In this document: piece after piece, positions 52,752-60,941 of the stretch | How positions within the stretch are numbered: position 1 is the stretch's first letter | Layout: each line of letters opens with the position of its first letter | Assembly (NCBI RefSeq): GCF_045310695.1 | Contig: NZ_JBJIAA010000008.1 | Coordinates: forward strand, 62,001-126,000 | DNA: 64,000 nt | DNA from: Clostridium_S neuense | GTDB taxonomy: Bacteria > Bacillota > Clostridia > Clostridiales > Clostridiaceae | Reading direction: 5' to 3' | Program-made: the position numbers and the translations under genes | The notes under the pieces: model-generated | What the model was told of the DNA's origin: nothing | The model's input: the letters and a program-made list of their open reading frames with translations, nothing else | Database searches by the model: none

Positions 52752-53657
52752 TTACTTTAAGCTACTATAAATCATTTCTAAATTTGATTTCATAGCGTTA
52801 ATGTAATCTTTTCCATCTTCCTTGCTTTCAATTGTGTATATTTTTTCTACTTTAGCACCTACTTCCCTAGCAAGTGTTTGAGAAACCTTAGGGCTTACCA
52901 TATCTTCCACAAATACCGTTTGGATTTTATTCTTTTTACAAAAGTCAGTTAACTCAGCTAGTTTTTTTGTGCTTGGTTCTCCTTCGGCAAAAACATCTTC
53001 AACGCTATCCTGTTTTAGTCCAAAATCCCTACAAAGATATGCAAAAGCAGCATGACCCGTAACAAAGCTTTTATTTTTTACAGTTTTGAATTTTTGGTCA
53101 TAGTTATTATAAAGCTCCTCTAACTGTTCTTTAAAATCAGCATAATTTTTTTCGTAAAAAGCTTTATTTTTAGAATCTGCTTTTATAAAGGCATTTTCTA
53201 TGTTTTTAGTTTCTAATTCTGCACCTTTTAAGCTAATCCATAAATGAGGGTCATAAGTACCATGCTCCTTTATTTCTCCTGCATCAGTATTTTTTATTCC
53301 GTTAACTCCATTTGAAGCTTCTACGGTAATTAAATTTTTATTATTTATTGATTTTAAAGTCTTAGAAGTCCAGGATTCCATGCCTAAGCCACTATATATA
53401 AATATATCTGCATTTGTAAGTGTTTCGATATCCTTTGTTTTAGGTTCAAAATCATGTGGTTCTGTCCCATTAGGTGTCATATTGACTATAGTTATTTTAT
53501 CTTTTCCTACTGCATAAGCGAATTCTTTCATTGCATTGAAAGAAACTACGACTTTTAATTTTTTATTGGAAGAATTTGAGGTACTGTTGTTACTGCAAGC
53601 AGTAAATGAGAAAAAGATAGATATAGTTAAGAATAAAGTTAGAAATTTTTTAAACAT
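52752..53657 (-). CDS. Zinc-type ABC transporter substrate-binding lipoprotein (ZnuA/AdcA-like)
   Basis: A 301-residue cluster A-I binding protein. Lipoprotein signal with lipobox FTAC (Cys at about 22). Metal ligands: His in GTEPHDFEPKTKD (about 68), His in TYDPHLWIS (about 135), His in VTGHAAFAYLCRDFGL (about 200), and acidic ligand near FVEDMVSP (about 267). It lacks the long His-rich loop of some ZnuA proteins. AGGAG precedes the ATG at 53657. No ABC ATPase or permease is adjacent, so it must use components encoded elsewhere. Its promoter carries a 41-bp Zur-like palindrome. Confidence 0.9.
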   Translation of the reverse strand: MFKKFLTLFLTISIFFSFTACSNNSTSNSSNKKLKVVVSFNAMKEFAYAVGKDKITIVNMTPNGTEPHDFEPKTKDIETLTNADIFIYSGLGMESWTSKTLKSINNKNLITVEASNGVNGIKNTDAGEIKEHGTYDPHLWISLKGAELETKNIENAFIKADSKNKAFYEKNYADFKEQLEELYNNYDQKFKTVKNKSFVTGHAAFAYLCRDFGLKQDSVEDVFAEGEPSTKKLAELTDFCKKNKIQTVFVEDMVSPKVSQTLAREVGAKVEKIYTIESKEDGKDYINAMKSNLEMIYSSLK

Positions 53658-53669
53658 TTTATCACTCCT

Positions 53670-53710
53670 ATAATATTGTAAATGCAATTAATTTGCATTT
53701 ACAATATTAT
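53670..53710. promoter_or_regulatory. 41-bp perfect palindrome, Zur-like operator
   Basis: ATAATATTGTAAATGCAA (53670-53687), 5-bp TTAAT, then the exact reverse complement (53693-53710). The core TAAAT-N13-ATTTA has the layout of Bacillus-type Zur boxes. On the minus strand a TTGACA -35 (about 53731-53736) and TATAAT-like -10 immediately precede or enter it, so binding would block the lipoprotein promoter. Confidence 0.8.
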
Positions 53711-53735
53711 ATTATTAAGAAAAATTTGTCAATAT

Positions 53736-53822
53736 TACTCTGTACTTTAAGCCAAGTTCTGGTTTTCCAAGATAAACTTAGAATTTAAAATTTTTAGGTT
53801 TCATGTTGTCTATCTATAATGA
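53736..53822. repeat. Family-2 repeat flank, partial copy
   Basis: CTCTGTACTTTAAGCC, then GATAAACTTAG and TTTCATGTTGTCTATCTATAA, matching the region just right of the first full copy (about 200-283). Only the distal part is present. Confidence 0.5.
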
Positions 53823-53919
53823 TGGCTTAGTTTATAAAATAATTATTTTTGTATTGTTGAAATAGAAACAAAAAATTAATATAATATTGTTAATGCGCCA
53901 ACAAGTGGGAGGATAGACC

Positions 53920-54396
53920 ATGAATAAAGAAGAACAGGTCATGATGAGTTTAAGAGAGCTATTTGATAAAATGGCTTGGCTTAATAAGTTTAAGATGGAA
54001 GACAGTCTTAAGGGGTTTAAGTCTTCTGAAGTACATTACATAGAATGCATTGGAAAAAATGCCGATTCTAATGTGACAAAACTTGCAGAGTCACTTTATA
54101 TGACAAGGGGTGCCATAAGCAAAATGACCAAAAAGCTTATAAAAAAAGGTGTAATTGAAAGCTATCAGAAACCAGACAATAAAAAAGAAATTTATTTTAG
54201 GCTTACTGAACAAGGAAAGAAAATTTATAAAATTCATGAGGATTTGCACAAAGAATTTCAGGAACGGGATAAAGTCGTATTTGAGCAAGTAACTGAAGAG
54301 CAATTTGAAAGTATGCTTAGCTTTTTTAAAAATTATATTAAACATTTGGATACAGAAATAAAGAAGCAGAATATAAATGAACAACATGAGACATGA
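53920..54396 (+). CDS. MarR-family regulator of the MFS exporter
   Basis: A 158-residue winged-helix protein: VTKLAESLYMTRGAISKMTKKLIKKGVIESYQKPDNKKEIYFRLTEQGKKI (about 50-100). GGGAGG precedes the ATG. A TGTTTCC-AG-GGAAACA palindrome sits just downstream of the -10 of the following MFS gene, and GAAACAAA also occurs before this gene. Likely represses the exporter until a toxic ligand binds. A hairpin (CAGCTTAGCTCT / GAGAGCAGGCTG, 54427-54453) with a T run follows. Confidence 0.87.
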   Translation: MNKEEQVMMSLRELFDKMAWLNKFKMEDSLKGFKSSEVHYIECIGKNADSNVTKLAESLYMTRGAISKMTKKLIKKGVIESYQKPDNKKEIYFRLTEQGKKIYKIHEDLHKEFQERDKVVFEQVTEEQFESMLSFFKNYIKHLDTEIKKQNINEQHET

Positions 54397-54475
54397 AAAT
54401 TTGAATAACGGAAATAAACTTATAGGCAGCTTAGCTCTGTTGAGAGCAGGCTGTATTTTTATTACTATAATTTTG

Positions 54476-54525
54476 TTGACAAGGAAACAAAAAGATGATA
54501 CGATAAAAATGTTTCCAGGGAAACA
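54476..54525 (+). promoter_or_regulatory. MFS promoter with MarR operator
   Basis: TTGACA (54476-54481), 17 bp, TACGAT (54499-54504), then TGTTTCC-AG-GGAAACA (54510-54525), perfect 7-bp arms over the expected transcription start. Confidence 0.75.
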
Positions 54526-54554
54526 AAGTAATGATTTCTGAAAGGAGAATTTAA

Positions 54555-55790
54555 ATGTTTAAATTTAAATCATATAGTAAACACAATAAAGAACAAATTG
54601 TAGATAAAAATGCTTTGATATTCGGTCTTATATCTGTATTTCTTTGTGGATTAGGCTTAACTATAGTAGCACCCGTTATCCCATTCTTAGTTCAGCCTTA
54701 TATAAGCAATGCAAAAGATCAAGCTGTAGTTGTTACACTGCTGACCTCTGTTTATGCAGTCTGCATGTTTTTTGCTGCTCCTGGACTTGGAGCTTTAAGT
54801 GATAAATACGGACGTCGTCCAGTGCTCTTAGTATGTCTTTTGGGTTCTACCATTGGGTACTTGGTTTTTGGCATAGGAGGAGCTTTATGGGTACTATTTG
54901 TTGGACGCATAATAGATGGTATAACAGGTGGGAACATAAGCACTATTTTCGCGTATTTTGCAGATATAATTCCTAAAGAACAGAGAACCAAATATTTTGG
55001 ATGGATGAGTGCAGTTGTAGGTGTAGGTACCGTTATTGGTCCAACTATAGGTGGATTACTTGCCAAATTTGGTTATTCTGTACCTCTGTATTTTGGAGCA
55101 ATAATCACTTTTTTAAATATCATTTATGGATTCTTTTTTATGCCTGAGAGTCTTGACAGAAATAATAGACTGAAGGAAATTGAATTTATACGGCTTAATC
55201 CATTTACACAGCTTGCAGATATACTTTCTATAAAAAGTTTAAATAGGCTGCTTATCTCAGCTTTCTTACTCTGGATACCAAACGGATCTTTACAGGCAAT
55301 TTTTTCACAGTTTACAATTGATGCTTTCAGCTTTCAGCCTGCATTAATCGGACTTATGTTTTCAATTATGGGCATCCAAGACATCATTTCACAAGGTTTA
55401 ATAATGCCAAAGCTTTTGACAAAACTTAGTGATAAACAAATATCAATTCTTGGAATGATATCGGAGATTATAGGGTACAGTTTTATAGGAGCATCAGCTC
55501 TAGGTTCCTTTTATCCTCTTTTTATTGCTGGAATGTTTATATTTGGTTTTGGTGATTCGATATTTGGACCTTCATTCAATGGAATGCTTTCTAAGTCTGT
55601 GGATTCTAATGAACAAGGAAGGATTCAGGGAGGTAGCCAGTCTGTTCAATCTTTAGCAAGAATGCTGGGACCTATTATTGGAGGTCAAATTTATGTATCA
55701 TTTGGACATGCTGCACCCGCTTTTATGGGCATGATTCTTATAGCAGCGGCAATACCAGTTTTGTATAAGGGTACACAGCTAAATAAATGA
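54555..55790 (+). CDS. MFS drug/metabolite exporter (TetA-like DHA1)
   Basis: A 411-residue transporter with 12 spans. Motif A GALSDKYGRRPVLL (about 78-91), motif C-like WMSAVVGVGTVIGPTIGGLLAKFG (about 152-175) typical of antiporter exporters, and a C-terminal half with FGFGDSIFGPSFNGMLSK. GAAAGGAG precedes the ATG. Downstream of and controlled by the MarR regulator. Probably a multidrug or tetracycline-type H+ antiporter; substrate unknown. The 55791-55906 gap holds a 17-bp perfect hairpin (55841-55881) of the repeat next to the HxlR gene. Confidence 0.9.
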   Translation: MFKFKSYSKHNKEQIVDKNALIFGLISVFLCGLGLTIVAPVIPFLVQPYISNAKDQAVVVTLLTSVYAVCMFFAAPGLGALSDKYGRRPVLLVCLLGSTIGYLVFGIGGALWVLFVGRIIDGITGGNISTIFAYFADIIPKEQRTKYFGWMSAVVGVGTVIGPTIGGLLAKFGYSVPLYFGAIITFLNIIYGFFFMPESLDRNNRLKEIEFIRLNPFTQLADILSIKSLNRLLISAFLLWIPNGSLQAIFSQFTIDAFSFQPALIGLMFSIMGIQDIISQGLIMPKLLTKLSDKQISILGMISEIIGYSFIGASALGSFYPLFIAGMFIFGFGDSIFGPSFNGMLSKSVDSNEQGRIQGGSQSVQSLARMLGPIIGGQIYVSFGHAAPAFMGMILIAAAIPVLYKGTQLNK

Positions 55791-55840
55791 ACTATTTTAA
55801 GTAAACATTATTTTATTGTGGCAGGAAGGCAAGGGATATG

Positions 55841-55906
55841 CACATATAGGAGTTTGGCATAAGTCCAAACTCCTATATGTGTATATGACGAAGTATTGTT
55901 ACTTCG
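55841..55906. repeat. Stop-associated hairpins after the HxlR gene
   Basis: Two stems. CGAAGTA-TTGT-TACTTCG (55889-55906) directly abuts the HxlR stop and is a short form of the family-1 end. CACATATAGGAGTTTGG (55841-55857) pairs perfectly with CCAAACTCCTATATGTG (55865-55881). Read from the HxlR gene, the order is stop, CGAAGTAACAATACTTCG, then the long stem. Confidence 0.7.
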
Positions 55907-56215
55907 TTAAGTCCATTTTTCAGCCCATTTTTGTATTTCATCCATTGATTTTTCTAAGTCTCTGCCCTTTTCAGTTAATTTATACTCAATACGCACTGGA
56001 GTTTCAGGGTATACCGTGCGAGTTATTATTCCCTCTTTTTCGAGTTCTTTAAATCTTTCTGTAAGCATTCTAGCACTTAAATCAGGGATGATTTGTTGAA
56101 TGTCGGAAAATCTTTTGGAACCATCAAGCAAGGAACGTATAATTAGCCCGGTCCATCGTTTACCAAGTAATGCAAAAGCAGCTTCAAAGTGTGGACATAA
56201 TCTGAAATTATCCAT
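55907..56215 (-). CDS. HxlR-family transcriptional regulator
   Basis: A 102-residue regulator. The family Cys is near the N-terminus (RLCPHFEAAFALLGKRWTGLII), followed by DLSARMLTERFKELEKEGIITR and YKLTEKGRDL. The start at 56215 is 9 nt from AGGAGG; an ATG three codons earlier touches it. Divergent from a nitroreductase, with a GTTAC-N5-GTAAC palindrome over that gene's promoter. Likely an electrophile or redox switch for the nitroreductase. Confidence 0.9.
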   Translation of the reverse strand: MDNFRLCPHFEAAFALLGKRWTGLIIRSLLDGSKRFSDIQQIIPDLSARMLTERFKELEKEGIITRTVYPETPVRIEYKLTEKGRDLEKSMDEIQKWAEKWT

Positions 56216-56254
56216 AATGATCATCCTCCTAAGCTTATTTTATCATATTTACTT

Positions 56255-56300
56255 GACAAAAGTAAGTGGCTTATTATATTATAGTTACATAAAGTAACTG
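56255..56300. promoter_or_regulatory. Nitroreductase promoter and HxlR operator
   Basis: TTGACA (56255-56260), 18 bp, TATTAT (56279-56284), then GTTAC-ATAAA-GTAAC (56286-56300). AAAGTAA recurs at 56261-56267, 56293-56299 and 56309-56315, possibly extra half sites. Confidence 0.65.
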
Positions 56301-56338
56301 GGTGTATAAAAGTAATTATAATTTGGAGGTTTATGATT

Positions 56339-56956
56339 ATGGAATTTAAAAAACTTGTTGAAGAAAGACGTTCTGCCAATAATTTTATAGAGGGAATTGA
56401 AATTCCTAAAAGTGATTTTGAAGATATTTTTGAACTATTAAAATTAGCTCCATCTTGCTTTAATATACAACATGCAAATTATATTGTTATAACTGATAAG
56501 GATATGAAGGAAGTTTTAAGAAATGCGGCATTTAATCAATATAAGATTCATACGGCTTCGGCGGCTGTAATTGTGCTTGGAGATAAAGAGGCATATAAAG
56601 ATTCAGATAAATTGTATTCTGGAATGCTCGATTTAAAAATGATTTCTAAATTTGATTATGAAAATATATTAAATGATATAAAAAATCTTTATGACGGACG
56701 AGGAGAGGATTTTAAACACGATGAGGCTATAAGAAATGCTTCCCTATCAGCTATGATGTTTATGTTACTTGCAAAGGATAAAGGTTGGGATACTTGTCCT
56801 ATGATAGGTTTTGATGCTGATAAGGTAAGAAAATTTTTTAAGATTAAAGATAGGTATGAAATAGCACTTATTATTGCGATGGGAAAAGAGGACACCAAAA
56901 ACAGAAGGCTTAGAGGGTATAGAAAGCCTATAGATGAGTTTGTTAAGTTTATCTAA
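56339..56956 (+). CDS. Nitroreductase-family flavoprotein
   Basis: A 205-residue FMN protein: FKKLVEERRSANNF at the N-terminus (FMN phosphate-binding RRS), LLKLAPSCFNIQHANYIVI (about 36-54), and C-terminal KDKGWDTCPMIGFDADKVRKFF and IIAMGKEDTKNRRLRGYRKP, all in family order. Reduces nitro- or quinone-type compounds with NAD(P)H. The start at 56339 has better GGAGG spacing than 56333. Divergent from HxlR; part of the same detoxification theme as the neighbouring MFS exporter. Confidence 0.9.
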   Translation: MEFKKLVEERRSANNFIEGIEIPKSDFEDIFELLKLAPSCFNIQHANYIVITDKDMKEVLRNAAFNQYKIHTASAAVIVLGDKEAYKDSDKLYSGMLDLKMISKFDYENILNDIKNLYDGRGEDFKHDEAIRNASLSAMMFMLLAKDKGWDTCPMIGFDADKVRKFFKIKDRYEIALIIAMGKEDTKNRRLRGYRKPIDEFVKFI

Positions 56957-56967
56957 ATTAAATTTAC

Positions 56968-57121
56968 GCATCTTCAAAAAAATAGTAAGTCCACCTTGGT
57001 GATAATTTTGCGTAATATTTTGTCAGCAGAACCCGCTAAGACTACCTAGTATTAACGGAACCTACTTCCTCGTATTACACAAAATTCTTTCGCAATTTGG
57101 AATTGTTATTTTTTTAGATGC
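56968..57121. repeat. Large imperfect palindrome, possible fourth repeat family
   Basis: GCATCTTCAAAAAAATA (56968-56984) at one end and TATTTTTTTAGATGC (57107-57121) at the other are inverted copies. Inside, GTAATATTTTGT pairs loosely with ACACAAAATTCTTTCGCAA. G+C is higher in the centre (GCAGAACCCGC). It fills the gap between nitroreductase and dioxygenase genes. No second copy is in the window, so repeat status is not proven; a structured leader RNA is an alternative. Confidence 0.5.
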
Positions 57122-57139
57122 TTTAAGGGAGTTGATATC

Positions 57140-57907
57140 ATGATTTCACCAATGTTTATATGTCATGGTTCACCAGATTTAATACTTCAGAATAATGAAT
57201 ATACAAGGTTTTTAAGAAAAACTGGAGGCAAGCTTAGACCTAAGGCTATTGTCATATTTACAGCACATTTTGAAGAAGAAATAACAACTATATGTTTTAG
57301 AGATAATGCTTATGATATGATTTATGATTTTTACGGTTTTCCAAAAGAATTGTATTCTGTAAAATATCAAGCAATTGGTTCAAAGGAAATAGCTTTAAAA
57401 ATGAAAAAGCTACTTGATGAAGCGGGTATAAAAAGTGCTTTTAATAAAACAAGAGGAATTGATCATGGTACCTGGAGTGTTTTAAAGCTTATGTTTGATA
57501 AAGCACCAGTACCAGTAATTCAAGTTTCTATTAATCCTTACTTAAGGCCAGAAGAGCAATATGAGATTGGCAAGGCAATTAGAAGTTTGGCAGATGAAGA
57601 TATACTTGTTATTGGTAGTGGTGCAACTGTTCACAATCTTTCTGAAGTTGAATGGAATAAAAATGATCCTGAACCTTGGGCTGTAGAGTTTGATGATTGG
57701 CTAATTGATAAAGTGGAGAAAAAAGATTTAAAGGCATTATATTCTTATAGGAAGCTTGCTCCATATGCTAAGAGAGCAGTACCTCGTGAAGAACATCTTG
57801 CTCCTTTATTTGTAGCTATGGGAAGCGGATCAGAGCAGAGTAAACCTAAAGCTCTTTGCAGAATATATGAGTATGGAACTTTAAGTTATATATTTTTTCA
57901 ATTTTAA
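57140..57907 (+). CDS. 4,5-DOPA dioxygenase extradiol-like (LigB family)
   Basis: A 255-residue LigB-fold protein. Metal ligands and family motifs: MFICHGSP (His9), VIFTAHFEEE (His about 46), GIDHGTWSVL (His about 114) and GSGATVHNLSEV (His about 175). E. coli YgiD and plant DOPA dioxygenases are in this family. They use O2, which is odd for an anaerobe; the protein may have another substrate or act in oxygen detoxification. GGGAG precedes the ATG. Ends in a very strong terminator. Confidence 0.87.
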   Translation: MISPMFICHGSPDLILQNNEYTRFLRKTGGKLRPKAIVIFTAHFEEEITTICFRDNAYDMIYDFYGFPKELYSVKYQAIGSKEIALKMKKLLDEAGIKSAFNKTRGIDHGTWSVLKLMFDKAPVPVIQVSINPYLRPEEQYEIGKAIRSLADEDILVIGSGATVHNLSEVEWNKNDPEPWAVEFDDWLIDKVEKKDLKALYSYRKLAPYAKRAVPREEHLAPLFVAMGSGSEQSKPKALCRIYEYGTLSYIFFQF

Positions 57908-57939
57908 AGTTAGTAATTAATAGATTGACATTTATTTTT

Positions 57940-57990
57940 AAAGACTGCTGCAATAGTGATTTAAAATTACTATTGCAGCAGTCTTTTTTT
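57940..57990. terminator. Strong terminator
   Basis: AAAGACTGCTGCAATAGT and ACTATTGCAGCAGTCTTT pair perfectly, flanked by T runs. Confidence 0.92.
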
Positions 57991-58034
57991 AATAATATGT
58001 TGAAATAATTGGGAAAATATTGGTCAAATTGCGT

Positions 58035-58091
58035 TTGATAACATAATAATCCTATTGTATAATTAAGTGGTAGATACACAATATATAGTAT
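58035..58091 (+). promoter_or_regulatory. nrdD promoter with NrdR box
   Basis: TTGATA (58035-58040), 17 bp, TATAAT (58058-58063). Just downstream, ACACAATATATAGTAT (58076-58091) agrees with 15 of 16 positions of the NrdR consensus acaCwAtATaTwGtgt, over the initially transcribed region. A clear second box was not found. Confidence 0.75.
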
Positions 58092-58107
58092 TTTTAGGAG
58101 GACGCAT

Positions 58108-60201
58108 ATGCTACATGTAGTGAAAAGAGATGGGAGAGAAGCGGAATTCAATCCTGAAAAAATAAGTAATGCCATAAGAGGTGCAGCTAAAGAAATAGGA
58201 GCAGAAGTTAAAACAAGTGAAGTCTTACACCTCACACAAGAAATTGCAAAGCAAATAGAAGCTTTAAATTTAAAAAGCATAACAGTTGAAGAAATACAAA
58301 ATTTAGTTGAAAAAGAGCTTATGAAAAATAACTTTAGAGATATTGGTACTGCATATTTTAATTATAGAAGAGAACGAACTAAGATAAGAAGCATAAAATC
58401 AAGTCTTATGAAGGCAATTAGTAAAATTGGGGTAGAAACAGATAGAGACAATGCTAATGTTGGCAATAATTATAGTTCTAAATTGCTTAGAATTGCTAGC
58501 GAATCAAACAAATGGCACAATCTTGCTAAAATGCCTAAAAAACTTGCTAAAGCTCATGAAAATGGGGATATATATTATCATGATTTGGACAGCTATAATT
58601 TAACAACCAATTGTCTGCACATACCAACAAAAGAAATATTAAAAAGAGGTTTTAACACTGGCTATGGGTATATAAGACCGCCAAAGAGAATAGAATCAGC
58701 AGCAGAACTTTCATGCATACTTTTACAGTCATCACAGAATGATATGTTTGGAGGACAATCACATCCGGATTTTGATAATGATATGGGTGAGTTTGTTGAG
58801 CCAACAAGAGAATGTATAAGAAAAGAATTTGAAGATGTAGTACAAGACAAAAATAAACTTGAAGAAATGGTTAATGCAAAGTTAAGAGAGTGTGTAACCC
58901 AGGCAATGCAGGGAATAGTTTATAATTTAAATACAATGCACAGCAGAGCTGGTTCGCAGGTTCCGTTTTCTTCAATAAACATAGGACTTCCAAGAAGCAA
59001 TGATGCTGCACTTATATGTGAAACCTTTTTGGAGGAATATGAAAAGGGGCTTGGAAAGGGTGAACAACCTATTTTCCCTAATATAATATTTAGAGTAAAA
59101 AAAGGTGTTAATAGAGAAGAAGAAGATCCATATTTTTATTTGTATAAGCTTGCTTGCAGAGTTGCATCAAAGAGAATGAATCCTACTTTTATGAATATTG
59201 ATGCAAGCTTTAATAAAGAATATTATGATAAAGGAATCATTCCAGCGACAATGGGCTGTAGAACTTATATATGCTCAAATGTGAATGGCGAGCCAGGGGT
59301 AAAAGGTAGGGGCAACATAGCTCCAACAACAATTAACTTACCTAGAATAGGACTGCTTGCAAAGGGAGATAAAGAAAAATTCTTTTCCCTCTTAGATGAA
59401 AGGCTAGAACTTTCAAAGGAAAGTCTTTTAAACAGATATGATGTCCTTAAAAAGTTGAGAATTAAGGATTTACCTTTTGTGGCAGGACAGGGAATTATGA
59501 AAGGACTTGATGGACTTCCACCTGAAGCTTCAATTGAACCTGTACTTAAACAAGGCACCTGGGCTATAGGCTTTATAGGTTTAGCAGAAGCACTTGTTGC
59601 ACTTACAGGGAAACATCATGGTGAAGATGAGAAAGCAAGAAAACTTGGCCTAGAAATTGTTAGATATATAAGAGATTACACAGACAAATTAACTATTTTA
59701 ACTCATCTTAATTGGAGTTGTTATGCCACTCCGGCAGAAGGTTTAAGTGGTAAATTTATAGTTAAAGATAAAGATGTATTTGGAATAATTAAAGGTGTTA
59801 CTGACAAAGATTATTACACAAATAGCTATCACATACCAGTAGGATATAAAATTTCAATTAGGGATAAAATAGATATAGAGGCTCCTTACCACAAGCTTTG
59901 TAATGGGGGACATATAAGTTATGTTGAACTTGATGGTTATCCGGATGAGGCTTCTGTTATGGATATAATAAATTATGCATATAAAAATACGGATATAAGT
60001 TATATGGGAATTAATTTTCATATAAGATATTGTAAAAATTGTGGTACTTATATGGAAGATAATGAAGGTAAATGCCACAAATGTGGAAGCACAGATATAC
60101 AAGGAATATCTAGAGTGACTGGATATTTAAGTCTTGATGAGAGATTTGGCAGTGGCAAAGCAGCAGAAAGAAAAGATAGGATACCACAGAATGCAAAGTA
60201 A
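58108..60201 (+). CDS. nrdD: Anaerobic ribonucleoside-triphosphate reductase
   Basis: A 697-residue class III reductase that makes dNTPs under anoxia using a glycyl radical. N-terminal ATP-cone (VVKRDGREAEFNPEKISNAIRGAAKEIG, about 4-31), core barrel with NCLHIP and substrate-loop motifs, a C-terminal zinc site CKNCGTYMEDNEGKCHKCG (about 645-663) and the radical Gly in RVTGYLS (Gly672), 25 residues from the end. AGGAGG precedes the ATG. Controlled by an NrdR box. The activase gene nrdG, usually next door, is not here, so activation depends on a distant copy. Confidence 0.96.
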   Translation: MLHVVKRDGREAEFNPEKISNAIRGAAKEIGAEVKTSEVLHLTQEIAKQIEALNLKSITVEEIQNLVEKELMKNNFRDIGTAYFNYRRERTKIRSIKSSLMKAISKIGVETDRDNANVGNNYSSKLLRIASESNKWHNLAKMPKKLAKAHENGDIYYHDLDSYNLTTNCLHIPTKEILKRGFNTGYGYIRPPKRIESAAELSCILLQSSQNDMFGGQSHPDFDNDMGEFVEPTRECIRKEFEDVVQDKNKLEEMVNAKLRECVTQAMQGIVYNLNTMHSRAGSQVPFSSINIGLPRSNDAALICETFLEEYEKGLGKGEQPIFPNIIFRVKKGVNREEEDPYFYLYKLACRVASKRMNPTFMNIDASFNKEYYDKGIIPATMGCRTYICSNVNGEPGVKGRGNIAPTTINLPRIGLLAKGDKEKFFSLLDERLELSKESLLNRYDVLKKLRIKDLPFVAGQGIMKGLDGLPPEASIEPVLKQGTWAIGFIGLAEALVALTGKHHGEDEKARKLGLEIVRYIRDYTDKLTILTHLNWSCYATPAEGLSGKFIVKDKDVFGIIKGVTDKDYYTNSYHIPVGYKISIRDKIDIEAPYHKLCNGGHISYVELDGYPDEASVMDIINYAYKNTDISYMGINFHIRYCKNCGTYMEDNEGKCHKCGSTDIQGISRVTGYLSLDERFGSGKAAERKDRIPQNAK

Positions 60202-60245
60202 CATCATTTTGAAATATTAAATAAAATTAATAAATCTAAGTGTCA

Positions 60246-60317
60246 AATTGTTAAAAGCTTAAGAGCTTTTAATAACTCTCTAAAAATAATGATTGAAGTA
60301 TTTTCAATCATTATTTG
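60246..60317. terminator. Two hairpins after nrdD
   Basis: GTTAAAAGCT / AGCTTTTAATAAC (60248-60274) and AATAATGATTGAA / TTCAATCATTATT (60286-60316). Likely terminators between converging nrdD and the small membrane gene. Confidence 0.65.
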
Positions 60318-60332
60318 CTGAATTTCCTGTAT

Positions 60333-60548
60333 TTATATATGTCTAATAACTATTGAAATTGCGATAAGCATTATTAAGCAGGCTAAACTTAAACACAAAG
60401 AAACAATCTTCATTATGTTCCAAAATTTACTTTTCATTGATTTATTTTTGCTCATTTTTACTGATGAAATTATGAAGAATATAACCCCAGCTAAAAATGT
60501 CAGAAATATTATTCCCATAATAATAATTATTATAATACCAATTAACAA
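60333..60548 (-). CDS. Small two-span membrane protein
   Basis: A 71-residue protein: a strongly hydrophobic first span (IGIIIIIIMGIIFLTFLAGVIFFIISSV), a basic loop (KMSKNKSMKSKFWN) and a second span. TTG start preceded by AAAGGGAG at good spacing, which makes it a credible gene. I do not recognise a family. Monocistronic. Confidence 0.6.
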   Translation of the reverse strand: MLIGIIIIIIMGIIFLTFLAGVIFFIISSVKMSKNKSMKSKFWNIMKIVSLCLSLACLIMLIAISIVIRHI

Positions 60549-60941
60549 AATATCTACTCCCTTTTATGTTTGTTTTGATAGAAGTACAACTTCCTTTATG
60601 CAGTTTATTTTTGTGAATGCTTCAAATTCTATTTAATAATAGTTTAGTTAGTTTAATGATTATATGTTATATTGTGGAATCATATAAGTCAAGCTATCGA
60701 ATTTTTAGTAACTTACAATGTCTATTTAGTTAACTTCAGACAATATAATTATAAAAGACTTGCTTTTTAACACAAGGACAGCAAGTCTTTTTTTGTTCAT
60801 TTGAAATACTTACAGCCTAAAAGTTATTTTTACTAATTTTATAATTAGGCAAAATATAAGGGGATTTCCTACCTGTTTTATGTGGCAATCAAATAAGATA
60901 AATATAAAAATTAATGAAAATATAGGAAAGGAGTGGTGATA
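60549..60941. other. Gene-free region with orphan terminator
   Basis: No coding region seen. AAAAGACTTGCT (60753-60764) and AGCAAGTCTTTT (60780-60791) form a good + strand terminator with a T run, although no + strand gene precedes it after nrdD. It could end a small RNA starting near 60650-60720 or be a relic. Confidence 0.4.

Noticed and set aside
54377..54541. 54-codon frame between MarR and MFS genes
   Set aside because: It runs through the MarR terminator hairpin and the MFS promoter/operator, with no ribosome site.
55816..56052. 78-codon frame on the + strand over the HxlR gene end
   Set aside because: Overlaps the repeat hairpins and is antisense to a clear HxlR gene; no family resemblance.
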